Assembly: GCA_903892355.1 (NCBI GenBank)
Contig: CAITIE010000119.1
Location: 1-64,000, forward strand
Length of the DNA stretch: 64,000 nucleotides
Source of the DNA: an uncultured Pirellula sp.
Lineage (GTDB): Bacteria; Planctomycetota; Planctomycetia; Pirellulales; Pirellulaceae
Direction: 5' to 3'
Positions 1 through 9,631 of the stretch are shown piece by piece. Numbering within the stretch: the stretch's first letter is position 1; each line of letters starts with the position of its first letter. Made by a program: the position numbers and the translations under genes. The notes below the pieces were generated by a model that was given only the letters and a program-made list of their open reading frames with translations, searched no databases and was not told the origin of the DNA.

Positions 1-459
<459 letters not shown>

Positions 460-494
460 CCCGGCTTGGTAGAAATACCAAGTCGGGTTTTTTT
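460..494 (+). terminator. Rho-independent terminator of the 16S transcript
   Basis: A 12-bp stem (460-471 with 476-487, including one G-U pair) closes a GAAA tetraloop and is followed directly by seven T residues. This is a textbook intrinsic terminator and ends the rRNA transcript before any 23S gene. Confidence 0.93.
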
Positions 495-542
495 ATTGCC
501 TTTTTTATCTTCGGCTGTTTTGAGTCTTCGAGGGACGCGCTC

Positions 543-1124
543 TTGCTTCCATCAGAAAGTGTCGCTCGGCCATCACGCGGGGTAACGCTCGTCGAACTAC
601 TCGTCGTGATCGCTATCATCAGCGTTCTTATGGCGCTGCTTCTGCCTGCGGTTCAAGCAGCTCGAGAAGCAGCTCGGAGAGCGGTCTGTTCAAGCAACCT
701 GAGGCAGTTTCATTACGACTATCGTTCGGATCGCGAATTTAAGAGAGATCAGATTCGATCCGTCGAGTTGGTCAATATCTGCCCTACGTCCACCAAGAAG
801 CTCGGGTATCGGCGGAACCCTTTTCCGAGTCTGGATGAGGCGAAAATGAGCAGCAGCAATACGATTCAATTTGTGGAGGATGGAAACGGAACTACCGAAG
901 GTTTCACGTTCGGTGAGTTCTGGTTTGACCCGGAGAATGTTCGTAGTGGTGAGACTTTGCGTCGCGTTCGATGCTTGATCGAGTACAAGCGGCACAGCGA
1001 TAGTCTCGCAAACTACCTCTATTTTGATGGGCATGTTCAATCCATTCCGGCCCAAGCAATCGAAGATTGGTCGAATCGAGGGTATATATTTCTGGCTGTT
1101 GGGCGTGGTAGTTACAGCGACTGA
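543..1124 (+). CDS. Short DUF1559-type pseudopilin (prepilin-like N-terminus)
   Basis: The protein has 193 residues. It begins with the type IV pilin/pseudopilin segment: [13 protein letters not shown] at residues 14-26, a hydrophobic helix, then [14 protein letters not shown], the hallmark of the large planctomycete DUF1559 family. The C-terminus has the family's H-x-DG type motif (YFDGHVQSI). Glycine before the T-L-V-E helix is where a prepilin peptidase would cut, so it is probably exported and inserted through its helix. At 193 residues it is shorter than the usual 300-400, so the middle is reduced. The start is TTG with GAGGG about 9 nt upstream. It is an isolated gene downstream of the rRNA terminator; its role is unknown. 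Confidence 0.85.
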   Translation: MLPSESVARPSRGVTLVELLVVIAIISVLMALLLPAVQAAREAARRAVCSSNLRQFHYDYRSDREFKRDQIRSVELVNICPTSTKKLGYRRNPFPSLDEAKMSSSNTIQFVEDGNGTTEGFTFGEFWFDPENVRSGETLRRVRCLIEYKRHSDSLANYLYFDGHVQSIPAQAIEDWSNRGYIFLAVGRGSYSD

Positions 1125-1182
1125 TAATTAGGTTTGCAGTCATGGCTTGGATTTTCTTTTGGCCAAGTTGCAAGGTGTTGGT

Positions 1183-2094
1183 TTAGGTTTCAAAAAGCCG
1201 TGTGCTGAAGTACCTTTCGGCACGATCGCAAAGCAAGGTCGTGACAATGGCGTCCTCGGGCATGCTGCTTGCAATGCTAAGTGCAGCGGCAACATTCGCT
1301 CCCGACGAAGAGCCAACCAGAAGACCGAATTGGCGGTTGAGTCGCCGAGTCATGGCGATCGCGTCTGGGCTGCTCACCTTGCACGTCCCATCGATCGCAA
1401 CTCCTTGGAGCAATTTGGGAATAAATCCTCCTGCGATCCCTTCGATCCAATGGCAGCAAGCTTCTTCTCCGGCAAGCAGAGCGGACTCGGCGGGTTCCAT
1501 GGCGAAAATCTTTGTTGAGGAATTTGCGGTTTTTAAGGCTCGCGAGCAACCGGCCAGTGTGCCACCGGTTCCGTACCCGGACACAAACGCAGCGATAGTA
1601 CCGGGTGTCTGTCCTAAGATTTCTTGACCCGTTTCGTGCTCATGGTCCCAGGCGTTGAGCGGATTTTCGAATTGCCGTGGGAGAAAATAGCGAGAATCTT
1701 TGGCTGCCATTTGCTGCGTCAGTTCGATTCCGTGCTGGTAACTGCTCTCTTTAAAGAGGATCAGCTTTGCTCCAAAGTGTTCGATGATCCGGCGGCGTTC
1801 GCCGCTGGCGCGTTCCGACATCACGATTGTGACATGATATCCACAAGCGGCCCCGATCATGGCAAACGCGATTCCCGTATTACCGCTGGTGCATTCGAGA
1901 ATGTCGGAGTCCTCATTGAGTAGCCCCCGCGAGTGGGCGTCAGTGATGATGGTTCGGGCGAGGCGGTCTTTGATACTGCCACTGGGGTTGAGAAACTCGC
2001 ATTTAGCCCAGATCGTTCTATTTTCGGGTTCCATGCGGAGCGGAATGATCGGGGTGTTTCCAATCAAATCGAGAAGGGGTGCGCCGCGCAGCAT
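1183..2094 (-). CDS. Cysteine synthase-family PLP enzyme (CysK/CysM-like)
   Basis: A 303-residue beta-family PLP enzyme. The PLP lysine is K42 in NPSGSIKDR, the substrate-binding loop TSGNTG is at 69-74, the phosphate-binding loop GYGTGGT is at 173-179, and a late GSSSG binds the pyridine ring region. The length and motifs match O-acetylserine sulfhydrylase / cysteine synthase, which makes L-cysteine from O-acetylserine and sulfide. The alternative is a cystathionine beta-synthase-like enzyme without its CBS domain; sequence alone does not separate these. It lies 105 nt downstream of the MFS transporter gene on the same strand and may be cotranscribed with it. Confidence 0.88.
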   Translation of the reverse strand: MLRGAPLLDLIGNTPIIPLRMEPENRTIWAKCEFLNPSGSIKDRLARTIITDAHSRGLLNEDSDILECTSGNTGIAFAMIGAACGYHVTIVMSERASGERRRIIEHFGAKLILFKESSYQHGIELTQQMAAKDSRYFLPRQFENPLNAWDHEHETGQEILGQTPGTIAAFVSGYGTGGTLAGCSRALKTANSSTKIFAMEPAESALLAGEEACCHWIEGIAGGFIPKLLQGVAIDGTCKVSSPDAIAMTRRLNRQFGLLVGSSSGANVAAALSIASSMPEDAIVTTLLCDRAERYFSTRLFET

Positions 2095-2199
2095 GATCGG
2101 ATGCTTTCTAGCTGAACTGGAGGTTGACTACTATCTGTGGGAAAACGATCGATGGCTTTCCGATTGGAATATAGGCGGAAGTGGTTGAGGTGTCGCGAT

Positions 2200-3411
2200 T
2201 CATCGCAAGGTTTCCCGTCCTTTGTAGCTTTGTGCGAAATAGATCAGAACGCAGATCACCAGAAAGCACAAACCGCTCCAGAACAGCCTCCAGTTTTCTT
2301 GGCCTTCGTGTTCACAGTACGCAAGCCAAGCCCCAGTGCAGAGGTATCCTGCTAGGTTTCCCACTCCGCCGGTCAGCATGCTCAGGAGGGCTTGAGCGCG
2401 AGTGCGCCACGCAGGATCGATTTTTTTAGCGAGGTAAATCTGCGCGCTGATGTAGGTTAACGCATAGGCCAGTCCATGGAGCGATACACCGATGAGAACA
2501 GGTATCGGTGAATTTGTAGCGTACAAGGCGTACCGAAGGACTCCACAGAACAAGCCTGTCAGTACAACCCATTTCAGTTGCCAACGGGCCAAAATTCCGC
2601 CGATGGCGAAGAGCACGCCCACCTCGATCACTTGACCGAGCGACATCCATGCGCTCGTTCGTCGGAGCCCCAGGTCCGACATCAGTGCAGGCGTGTAGGG
2701 ATAGAATGCAGCGAATGGAATAGCGACCAGCGCTGCCGTGAAAAAGATAACGCGGAGGTCGTGAATCTTGAGCAACGACAAAGCGTCCAATCCGAACCGT
2801 TCCCGAAGAGTTAATTTGCCATGGTTGATGGGAATGGTATCCCCTTTTGGGATGAACAAGGTATAGGCTGCGAGGGCGATCCAAAGCAGAGCGCTGATTT
2901 GAAATGCGCGAGGATGGGCATCGACATGCATCGCGCTGATCAGCCAGCAACCCGCAATCCATCCTGCGGTTCCCATGGCTCGAATGGCGCCGAATTGTCG
3001 ATGGGAGTTGCCGATCCGAGCGAAGACGATGGAGCCAGTCAGGCTGTTTGTTGGGACGCTGAGGAGAGATTGCAATTGGATCAGGAGTAAAATTAGCCAC
3101 GGATTCCATCGGGAATGGATCCCCCAGGCCACTGTCCCAACAAAGCATGCGGTGCCTACGCCGAGCCAACGAAGGACTTGGATCGGTGGCACAGAGCGAT
3201 CGGCCATGGCCCCAAAGAAGAGTGGCGAAAGAAGTGCCGCTACTGCAGATGTTGCGAAAGCGAATGGGATGACGCTTCGAAGATTTGCAGATTCGAGTAC
3301 AGATCCGATCGGTACGAACCACGATCCCAAGGCCATTCCATGGAGGAAAAGGAGCGTCATCAGCTCAAGTTTTTCCACCCATGTCAATTCGCGCTGCAAG
3401 GGTTGGTTCAC
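2200..3411 (-). CDS. MFS transporter of the nucleoside:H+ symporter type
   Basis: A 403-residue polytopic membrane protein with about 12 hydrophobic helices. The N-terminal pattern (LMTLLFLHGMALGSWFVPIG, then LSPLFFGAMADR, a motif-A-like loop) resembles the NupG/XapB nucleoside permease family. It probably takes up nucleosides or related solutes by proton symport, but the substrate cannot be read from the sequence. The start is GTG, and its first four bases form a GTGA overlap with the stop of a 72-codon upstream ORF. That overlap supports this start or indicates translational coupling; an in-frame ATG 17 codons further in is the alternative. Confidence 0.82.
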   Translation of the reverse strand: MNQPLQRELTWVEKLELMTLLFLHGMALGSWFVPIGSVLESANLRSVIPFAFATSAVAALLSPLFFGAMADRSVPPIQVLRWLGVGTACFVGTVAWGIHSRWNPWLILLLIQLQSLLSVPTNSLTGSIVFARIGNSHRQFGAIRAMGTAGWIAGCWLISAMHVDAHPRAFQISALLWIALAAYTLFIPKGDTIPINHGKLTLRERFGLDALSLLKIHDLRVIFFTAALVAIPFAAFYPYTPALMSDLGLRRTSAWMSLGQVIEVGVLFAIGGILARWQLKWVVLTGLFCGVLRYALYATNSPIPVLIGVSLHGLAYALTYISAQIYLAKKIDPAWRTRAQALLSMLTGGVGNLAGYLCTGAWLAYCEHEGQENWRLFWSGLCFLVICVLIYFAQSYKGRETLR

Positions 3412-3626
3412 GTCAAGTTGCTTGGAATGGGGCCGTAGTGGTCGGGCTCGTAGATCGGTAGAGGGATGCGTATTCGAAGCCGTTTTTTGGCATCTGGCAA
3501 GTCCTCCCAGTTTTTCGTAGGGAGGGCGAGGTGGTTCAGCGCTTGCAAAAGGTCGGTTTCGCTTAGAATAGAGACACGATGGAGCGTGGTCGAGCGAGCG
3601 ACGATGGGTGGTTTGCTCAACGGCAT
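3408..3626 (-). CDS. Possible small protein, 72 residues, unknown
   Basis: The ORF starts with ATG and ends in a GTGA overlap with the MFS start. It lies in the gap between the divergent MFS and argH genes. The translation is polar, with no membrane segment, signal peptide or motif that I recognise. The four-base overlap is typical of a real coupled gene. Against it, the ORF would leave only about 30 nt before the argH start for two divergent promoters. It may be a leader ORF or chance. Confidence 0.35.
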   Translation of the reverse strand: MPLSKPPIVARSTTLHRVSILSETDLLQALNHLALPTKNWEDLPDAKKRLRIRIPLPIYEPDHYGPIPSNLT

Positions 3627-3656
3627 CCAGTTTATTACTTCAGAACCAAAGAGCGT

Positions 3657-5072
3657 GTGAGTTTGAGTTCGTTATCCCGAAGCGGTGTTTTTTCAGGCTC
3701 CATGGATGAGTCGTTGGCTCGTTTCAGCGAGAGTATTTCTTTCGATCACCGTTTGTACAAGCAAGACATCCGCGGCTCGATTGCTCACGCAACGATGCTT
3801 TGCAAACAGGGCCTTTTAACGCCGGAGGAGCTTGAGGCGATCGAGCGAGAGTTGCGATTGATCGAAGGCCGTTTGGATCGCGGAGAGCTTCCGTTTCGGA
3901 TCGAGCTGGAGGATATCCACATGCATATCGAGCAAGCCTTGATCGATGCGCTCGGGGATACTGGACGCAAGCTTCACACGGCCAGGTCTCGAAACGATCA
4001 AATCGCGACGGACTTGCGGCTTTGGGTACGAGAGGGGCTTGATCGCGTCGATGGATTGCTCGTGCGATTGCAACAGGCTTTTTTGGGTCGATGCGATCGC
4101 GACTCTGGAACCATTGTGCCTGCCTATACCCACATGCAGCGCGCCCAGCCCGTATTAGCATCCCACTATTGGTTGGCATATATCGAAAAGCTTGAACGCG
4201 ATCGGGGGCGAGTTGCCGATTGCCGCAACCGTGTCAACGTCTGCCCACTCGGCGGTGCCGCCGTCGCTGGAACCAGCATGCCGATCGATCGCCATTACAC
4301 AGCGAAATTGCTTGAGTTCGAAGCAGTCGCAGCCAACAGCATCGATATCAGCAGCGATCGGGACTTTGCGGTCGAGTCGGTGTTTGTACTGACCATGATC
4401 GGGTTGCATTTGAGCGGTTGGGCGGAGGAGTGGATCCTCTGGTCCACCACCGAGTTCGGTTTTATCAAGCTACCGCAAGCCTTCTGCACCGGTAGCTCGA
4501 TCATGCCGCAAAAGGTAAACCCAGATACGCTGGAGTTGACCCGCGGCAAGTCGGCTCGAGTGGTCGGTGATTTACAAAACTTGCTCGTGCTCCTCAAGGG
4601 TTTGCCGCTGGCGTACAATCGCGACCTTCAAGAAGACAAACCGCCCTTGTTCGATGCGTTTGACACGGTGACTGCGTGCTTGGAGTTGGCGATCCCGATC
4701 GTGGAAGGCTCCGAGCTTCAGCCTGCGGCGATCGCATCGCGATTGGATCAAGGTTACCTGGATGCCACGGCCTTGATGGAAGCGATCATGCAGCGAGGGA
4801 TGCCGCAGCGGACAGCGCATCACAAGGTTGGCGCACTGGTCGCAATTGCGAAAAGTCGCGGAGCGACCTTGGCCGAGCTCACCGATGAAGAACTGCGTAG
4901 CGTCGACCCGGGCTTTGGCTCAGAGCTTCGGAAGAGCCTCGGGGTAAATGGTGCTGTCGAATCGTATCGGTCGTATGGCTCAAGTCATCCCGAGCAGATC
5001 GCGCAACAAATCCATCGTTGGCGAGCTCACTTAGAGAATTGCTCGATCGCTTTCGCGAAAATATCTCCATAG
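3657..5072 (+). CDS. argH: Argininosuccinate lyase
   Basis: The enzyme catalyses the last step of arginine synthesis, splitting argininosuccinate to arginine and fumarate. The fumarase/aspartase-superfamily signature GSSIMPQKVNP lies at about residues 279-289 and carries the catalytic serine loop. Upstream are the conserved ArgH segments SISFDHRL, DIRGSIAHA, TARSRNDQIATD and THMQRAQPV. The frame stays open to 3579, but homology to ArgH begins just before SRSGVFSG, so I chose GTG 3657 (about 471 residues, the usual family length); ATG 3702 would cut into the conserved start. The 3' end overlaps the convergent DUF2231 gene by 46 nt. Confidence 0.93.
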   Translation: MSLSSLSRSGVFSGSMDESLARFSESISFDHRLYKQDIRGSIAHATMLCKQGLLTPEELEAIERELRLIEGRLDRGELPFRIELEDIHMHIEQALIDALGDTGRKLHTARSRNDQIATDLRLWVREGLDRVDGLLVRLQQAFLGRCDRDSGTIVPAYTHMQRAQPVLASHYWLAYIEKLERDRGRVADCRNRVNVCPLGGAAVAGTSMPIDRHYTAKLLEFEAVAANSIDISSDRDFAVESVFVLTMIGLHLSGWAEEWILWSTTEFGFIKLPQAFCTGSSIMPQKVNPDTLELTRGKSARVVGDLQNLLVLLKGLPLAYNRDLQEDKPPLFDAFDTVTACLELAIPIVEGSELQPAAIASRLDQGYLDATALMEAIMQRGMPQRTAHHKVGALVAIAKSRGATLAELTDEELRSVDPGFGSELRKSLGVNGAVESYRSYGSSHPEQIAQQIHRWRAHLENCSIAFAKISP

Positions 5073-6073
5073 ACCATTTCGCCACCCTGGTGGCCGACAG
5101 CGCCCACGAGCAATGCGAGCAGGATGGTTCCAATACGCCACGCATGGCCAGTGCGAGATCCATCGCTTTGTTTGGCTCTCGATCCCAAATAGCATACGAT
5201 CAGACCGAAGATCGCAGTGGCAGATCCCAGCCAACGATGAAAGAACTCATTGCTTTGATGCTCGGTCGCATTAGTAGCGAGCATCGTATCCCAGCTCGCA
5301 AAGCCGCGGATGTCTGCGAACGACCAACCCATTACTGCTGAGACGATCGCAAAGAGGGATCCGATCACCAAGCATGCATAGCCGAAGGACGCGAAACGCT
5401 GGCCTAGAAAATAAGACAGGATGACGCTCGCTGCCGCGACTGTAATCAGTGCTATCGGAAAATGGACCACCGCCGGATGGAAGTATCCGATGGCTCGGTA
5501 TCCGCGGTGGACCGACGTTTTCGACACGGTATCGTCCACGGCGATAGGAACAGCCTTGAGTTTGGCATCCTCAGGCCATATCGCTCCCTCTTCTATCCAG
5601 AGTTTGAGCAACGCAAGTTCTGCTTTGGGGAGCGGGCCATCGGGGGGCATGATCAAGCTCTGCTTCTCGATCGTGGCGGGCTTTGCCATCAGATAATCGG
5701 TCCAAAGGGTGCTGTCCGACACGGAACCAGGGGTGATGTACCCGAGGAAAGAATCCCTATCGCCGACAGTGAATCCTCCTTTGGGCGAATCCCCTTCGTG
5801 GCACGATTCGCACCGGGACTCGAGCAGGGGGGCAATATCACGTACGAAGTCGACTAGCTTTTCAGACGGTAATGCATCAGACGGTAATGCATCAGATTTT
5901 TCAGTCGTCTCTGGCTTCTTACCGATCGCTGGATCCGCTAGCGGTTCCTCTTGGGCCCATCCCATCGAAGCTGAGCAAAGGATCGCAACCGTCGCAAGGG
6001 TCGCACATTGCGTTACCATGCGAAGCCGTTGGGTGGAGAATCGAAGGGATGCGATCGCACGTGGAAGAAACAT
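5027..6073 (-). CDS. Membrane-anchored cytochrome c with DUF2231 domain
   Basis: A 348-residue protein. An N-terminal signal sequence ends near residue 40 (WAQEE). A planctomycete-type cytochrome c domain follows, with one heme motif CESCH and the distal MPPDGPLP loop. The C-terminal half is a four-helix DUF2231 membrane domain (conserved HPAVVHFPIAL and a late HRWLG histidine). It is presumably an electron-transfer module facing the periplasm, with the DUF2231 part possibly binding heme b. A short linker after the signal peptide contains a duplicated SDALP unit encoded by a perfect 15-nt tandem repeat. The 3' end overlaps argH by 46 nt. It follows the esterase gene by 78 nt on the same strand. 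Confidence 0.85.
   Translation of the reverse strand: MFLPRAIASLRFSTQRLRMVTQCATLATVAILCSASMGWAQEEPLADPAIGKKPETTEKSDALPSDALPSEKLVDFVRDIAPLLESRCESCHEGDSPKGGFTVGDRDSFLGYITPGSVSDSTLWTDYLMAKPATIEKQSLIMPPDGPLPKAELALLKLWIEEGAIWPEDAKLKAVPIAVDDTVSKTSVHRGYRAIGYFHPAVVHFPIALITVAAASVILSYFLGQRFASFGYACLVIGSLFAIVSAVMGWSFADIRGFASWDTMLATNATEHQSNEFFHRWLGSATAIFGLIVCYLGSRAKQSDGSRTGHAWRIGTILLALLVGAVGHQGGEMVYGDIFAKAIEQFSK
5862..5891 (-). repeat. Two perfect 15-nt tandem copies inside the cytochrome gene
   Basis: The units at 5862-5876 and 5877-5891 are identical and keep the reading frame, coding a repeated SDALP in the linker between signal peptide and heme domain. This is a slippage-prone site likely to vary in copy number between strains. 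Confidence 0.85.
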
Positions 6074-6151
6074 TTTGTTTCGGTAGGTACGAGTAAGGAA
6101 GCCAGGGGACGAGATGCCGAAATGGGATTTGTCCGAAATGGGAAGTGATTA

Positions 6152-7018
6152 CTATTGGCTTTCCCGCCGCTGTTTGAAAAGCCAATCGTAGAACTCAGGA
6201 TTGGCGTAGGTTACGGTCCAGCTGTCGTGCTGTAGTTCCGGGTATTCCGTGTATTGGATGTTCGAGCCGACAGCTTTGAGAGCCTCTACCATTTCCCGGG
6301 AACGACCAGCTTTCACAACAGAGTCCTTGGCTCCGTGGAAGCACCAAATCGGAAGCGATTTGAACTTGTTCACAGTCTTCGGATCGCCGCCGCCGCAAAT
6401 GGGTGCTGCTGCTGCGAAAAAGTTTGGATAGCGTGCGATCGCATCCCATGTGCCGTAACCGCCCATCGACAGGCCGGTGATGTAGATTCGATTGCGATCG
6501 ATTCCAGCATTCTCAACCATGTCATCGAGCAGTTCTTTGATGGTTTGCATCGAGTCGCTAGGGGTTTCAGGCAACTCGCTGGCGTCTTTCGACCAATCGA
6601 CTTCGGACCACTTTTTATTGTTCGGGCATTGTGGAGCCACCACGTAAGCTGGGTACTTCGTCCGGAGTTCGGGGTTGCAGAGATCTTTGGCCGCGTGCTT
6701 TAGCTGAGCCGCGTTGTCGTCCCCGCGTTCACCGGCACCGTGCAGGAACAGGACTAGCGGATATTTCTTTCCAGGTTTGTAACCGACAGGTTTGATCAAA
6801 CGGTACTTGAGCGGCTTGCCGTTTGTCCCCACAAACTCCCTCGGCTCGAACGCTTTGTAAGGATCGGGGTTGGGTGCAGTCGCCGCTGGTTCGGGGTCCT
6901 GTGCCATGGTCAGATTGAGGTTGGTGGACGAGAGACTGGCTATTGCTGCGAAAGTGCTGCGCAGGAAGAGTCGTCGGATGATGTTGCGGTTTTGACCTTT
7001 GGGGGAAGCAGCAAGCAT
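6152..7018 (-). CDS. Secreted alpha/beta-hydrolase (esterase, PHB-depolymerase-like)
   Basis: About 288 residues. The N-terminus has a twin-arginine-like RRLFLRS followed by a hydrophobic stretch and MAQDPEP, so export by Tat or Sec is likely. The hydrolase fold shows LFLHGAGERGDD (oxyanion loop), the nucleophile elbow GLSMGGYGTWD, then an acidic residue in HGAKDS and a histidine in LQHDSW. This is the complete Ser-Asp-His triad of the prolyl-oligopeptidase / feruloyl-esterase-like group. Substrate unknown; planctomycete relatives are often polysaccharide esterases. The frame opens at ATG 7078, but ATG 7018 puts the twin-arginine motif at a normal distance from the start, so I prefer it. Confidence 0.83.
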   Translation of the reverse strand: MLAASPKGQNRNIIRRLFLRSTFAAIASLSSTNLNLTMAQDPEPAATAPNPDPYKAFEPREFVGTNGKPLKYRLIKPVGYKPGKKYPLVLFLHGAGERGDDNAAQLKHAAKDLCNPELRTKYPAYVVAPQCPNNKKWSEVDWSKDASELPETPSDSMQTIKELLDDMVENAGIDRNRIYITGLSMGGYGTWDAIARYPNFFAAAAPICGGGDPKTVNKFKSLPIWCFHGAKDSVVKAGRSREMVEALKAVGSNIQYTEYPELQHDSWTVTYANPEFYDWLFKQRRESQ

Positions 7019-7143
7019 GATTTGTCTTTCGTGGGGATTTTGGACAGATCGGCGTGGGGAGGGAGCATTGGAACGCATGCAATCATGGGCGAGGATGCAT
7101 GAACGCTTGCATTTGGTTTCGGGATCGATCGGCGAAGGCGTCA

Positions 7144-7194
7144 GGTGGCGGGGCAGGGGTTAGGGTGGTGGGGCAGGGGTTAGGATGGTGGGGA
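7144..7194 (+). repeat. G-rich 20-nt tandem repeat (about 2.5 copies) upstream of mutL
   Basis: Units at 7144-7163 and 7164-7183 differ at one base and a third partial copy follows. The plus strand contains four or more runs of three to four G separated by 2-4 nt, so it fits a G-quadruplex pattern. It sits in the otherwise gene-free gap 7079-7453 between the divergent esterase and mutL genes, where promoters for both must lie. No other feature was recognised in that gap. Confidence 0.75.
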
Positions 7195-7453
7195 ATCGAC
7201 GGAATGGTCCATCGTGTCATCTTTATTGTAGTTAGTGTAATTGATCTCTGTAGGCTTTGGGTGGGGCATTCTGTCCTGCGGCGGTGAGGGTTGAAAAGGA
7301 GCCCTTGAACGCTTCTCCGAGGTCGTGCTTTGCGGTACTCTTTACGGTTTGTAGTTTCGGTGTTTTTGCGGGTCGATTTTTTATGGATCGCAGCGGGAGG
7401 CCGATTCCGCGAGTCCGCTTTTGATAATCCTCTTCGATAAAAAGTGAGAACGG

Positions 7454-9487
7454 ATGCCGTTAATACGTCAGCTTCCAGTGGGATTGGTCAACAAGATCGC
7501 AGCGGGTGAGGTGATCGAACGCCCTGCCAGCGTGGTGAAGGAGACACTGGAGAACAGCATTGACGCTGGCGCGAATTTCGTCGAGGTTTGCGTCGAGGGT
7601 GGCGGGATCGATTTGATCCGTATTCGCGACAGCGGGTGTGGGATTGAGCCTGAGCAGCTTGAACTAGCCTTGGCGCCTCATGCGACGAGCAAGCTGCAAT
7701 CGAGCGACGACCTTTTTGATGTGAGGACTCTTGGTTTTCGTGGAGAGGCGTTGGCGTCGATCGCTGAGATCAGCCATTTGACCCTGCGCAGCCGGGTTGC
7801 GGCGAACGACAGCGGGTATGAGCTTCGAGCCCAAGGTGGTGAGCGGGAGCCGATTCGCCCCTGCGCGATGGACGTCGGGACGACGATCGAGGTTCGGCAT
7901 TTATTCTTCAATACACCGGTCCGGCGGAAGTTTTTGAAGTCGCCATCCACCGAGATGGGGCATGTCATCGAGGCATTCACCCGGATCGCCCTAGCGTTTC
8001 CCAGCGTTCAGATGGTGCTCAAGAGCAACGACCGCATCCTGCATGATTTACCGCCGACGGTGCGGTGGGCAGATCGTATTCGTTCGTTTTTCGGAGATGA
8101 GATCGCGGATGCCTTGATCGCGGTCGAGCATGATGATGACAAGGTTCGATTTCGCGGGTATGTCGCCGACCCGAGTGTGTCACGCAGCAACAATCGGATG
8201 CAATATTTGTTTCTCAACGGTCGCTACATCCGAGATAGAGCGCTGCAGCATGCGCTCGGTGAAGCGTACCGAGGGCTGTTGATGGTAGGTCGCATGCCGG
8301 TCTGTTTCCTGCAGATGGAAATCGATCCGAAGGTAGTCGACGTGAACGTTCATCCGACCAAGGTCGAGGTGCGGTTTGAGGACAGCGGAGCTATCTATAG
8401 TCGCTTGCTCCACGCGCTTCGGCATAAATTCTTGACTACGAATTTGGTCGCTAAAGTGCGCGACCAATCGCCAACTTCCATTGGTATTGGAACGGATCCA
8501 TTGGCAGTTCCAATCGCAGTGCCGGTACAGAATGTGGGGGCCAGCGCCTCGGCGGGTAGCGAATTGATGGACTGGGCAAGGAGTCAGGTTGGAAGTTCCC
8601 CTGCATCGACCACGCATTCGATTTCCGGCCATCACCGTCTGGAGTCCCACGGTTTGGGTGGGGTTCCCCAGTTCATGCCGTTCCCGGATGCGGGGTCCCG
8701 ATTGGGTGGTGGTTCGAGAAACGATCCATTCGCTCACTTAGCGCCCCCACCGTTTGCATCACCAGCGATGGTGCGGCCGAGCGAGGGCCATGAGGCGGAG
8801 GGCATTGGTGATCATGCCATTGAAAGTGGCGTTGAGAATCGTCCGAGTGAGGCTGCTGAAGTCGATCGACTCAGAATCGATCTTCCGATACAACGCGATG
8901 CGTTCCAAGGGCACGCTCGCATCGCGGGGTTTCAAATCCACGATCGCTACTTGGTGACACAAGACGATGCTGGGATGGTGGTGATCGACCAGCATGCGCT
9001 TCACGAACGCATCATGTACGAGCAGATCAAGAATAAGGTGCTCTCCAATTCGTTCGAGAGGCAGCGACTTTTGGTGCCCGAGCCGGTGACCTTGACAGCG
9101 GCGGAAGCGGCGGCAGCAATGGAGTCGAAGGAAATGCTGGCCGAGATCGGTTTTGAGGTGGAGGCGTTCGGAGGTGATACTGTTCTTTTGAACGCTTATC
9201 CATCGATTTTAGCGTCGATGGCTCCCTCGGAGATGCTTCGGCAAATCTTGGAATCGCTTATGTCGGGAGCCAAGAAGGTGAACGCTCGCGACGTGCTCGA
9301 TGACATCATGAACATGATGGCGTGTAAAGCAGCGATCAAGGCTGGGGATAGGCTCACGTCGGAAGAAATAACTGCGTTGCTCGAGCAGCGCGATTACTAC
9401 CACGATACCCATCATTGTCCACATGGGCGACCAACAGCACTCTTTTTTTCGCGTGAGCAGCTCGATAAGATGTTCAAGCGGATTTGA
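7454..9487 (+). CDS. mutL: DNA mismatch repair protein MutL (endonuclease type)
   Basis: A 677-residue protein. The GHKL ATPase motifs are in order: EVIERPASVVKETLENSIDAGA (motif I), DSGCGI (motif II), TLGFRGEALASI (motif III), then the transducer domain with NGRYIRD and DVNVHPTKVEVRF. A 130-residue low-complexity linker follows. The C-terminal dimerisation domain contains DQHALHERIMYE (512-523), the DQHA-x2-E-x4-E metal-binding endonuclease motif, together with ACKAAIKAGD and a late CPHGRP. It therefore should nick DNA itself, as expected in bacteria without MutH. It couples MutS mismatch recognition to strand excision. Single gene, with a terminator just downstream. Confidence 0.97.
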   Translation: MPLIRQLPVGLVNKIAAGEVIERPASVVKETLENSIDAGANFVEVCVEGGGIDLIRIRDSGCGIEPEQLELALAPHATSKLQSSDDLFDVRTLGFRGEALASIAEISHLTLRSRVAANDSGYELRAQGGEREPIRPCAMDVGTTIEVRHLFFNTPVRRKFLKSPSTEMGHVIEAFTRIALAFPSVQMVLKSNDRILHDLPPTVRWADRIRSFFGDEIADALIAVEHDDDKVRFRGYVADPSVSRSNNRMQYLFLNGRYIRDRALQHALGEAYRGLLMVGRMPVCFLQMEIDPKVVDVNVHPTKVEVRFEDSGAIYSRLLHALRHKFLTTNLVAKVRDQSPTSIGIGTDPLAVPIAVPVQNVGASASAGSELMDWARSQVGSSPASTTHSISGHHRLESHGLGGVPQFMPFPDAGSRLGGGSRNDPFAHLAPPPFASPAMVRPSEGHEAEGIGDHAIESGVENRPSEAAEVDRLRIDLPIQRDAFQGHARIAGFQIHDRYLVTQDDAGMVVIDQHALHERIMYEQIKNKVLSNSFERQRLLVPEPVTLTAAEAAAAMESKEMLAEIGFEVEAFGGDTVLLNAYPSILASMAPSEMLRQILESLMSGAKKVNARDVLDDIMNMMACKAAIKAGDRLTSEEITALLEQRDYYHDTHHCPHGRPTALFFSREQLDKMFKRI

Positions 9488-9531
9488 TTTTTAGGAACGG
9501 ATAGTGGACCCTTCCTCTGAAGAGATATTCA

Positions 9532-9554
9532 CGGGAATTTTCCCGCTCTTTTTT
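9532..9554 (+). terminator. Rho-independent terminator after mutL
   Basis: A 6-bp stem (9532-9537 with 9540-9545) closed by TT is followed by CTC and six T residues. It lies 45 nt after the mutL stop codon. The stem is short but perfect. Confidence 0.7.
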
Positions 9555-9631
9555 CGTACCCCCTAGTTGTGAGCTACAGTCAGGCAGCCAGGTGGAAGCC
9601 TAACGTGTTGGGCTGGTTCCACTGGTAACGA

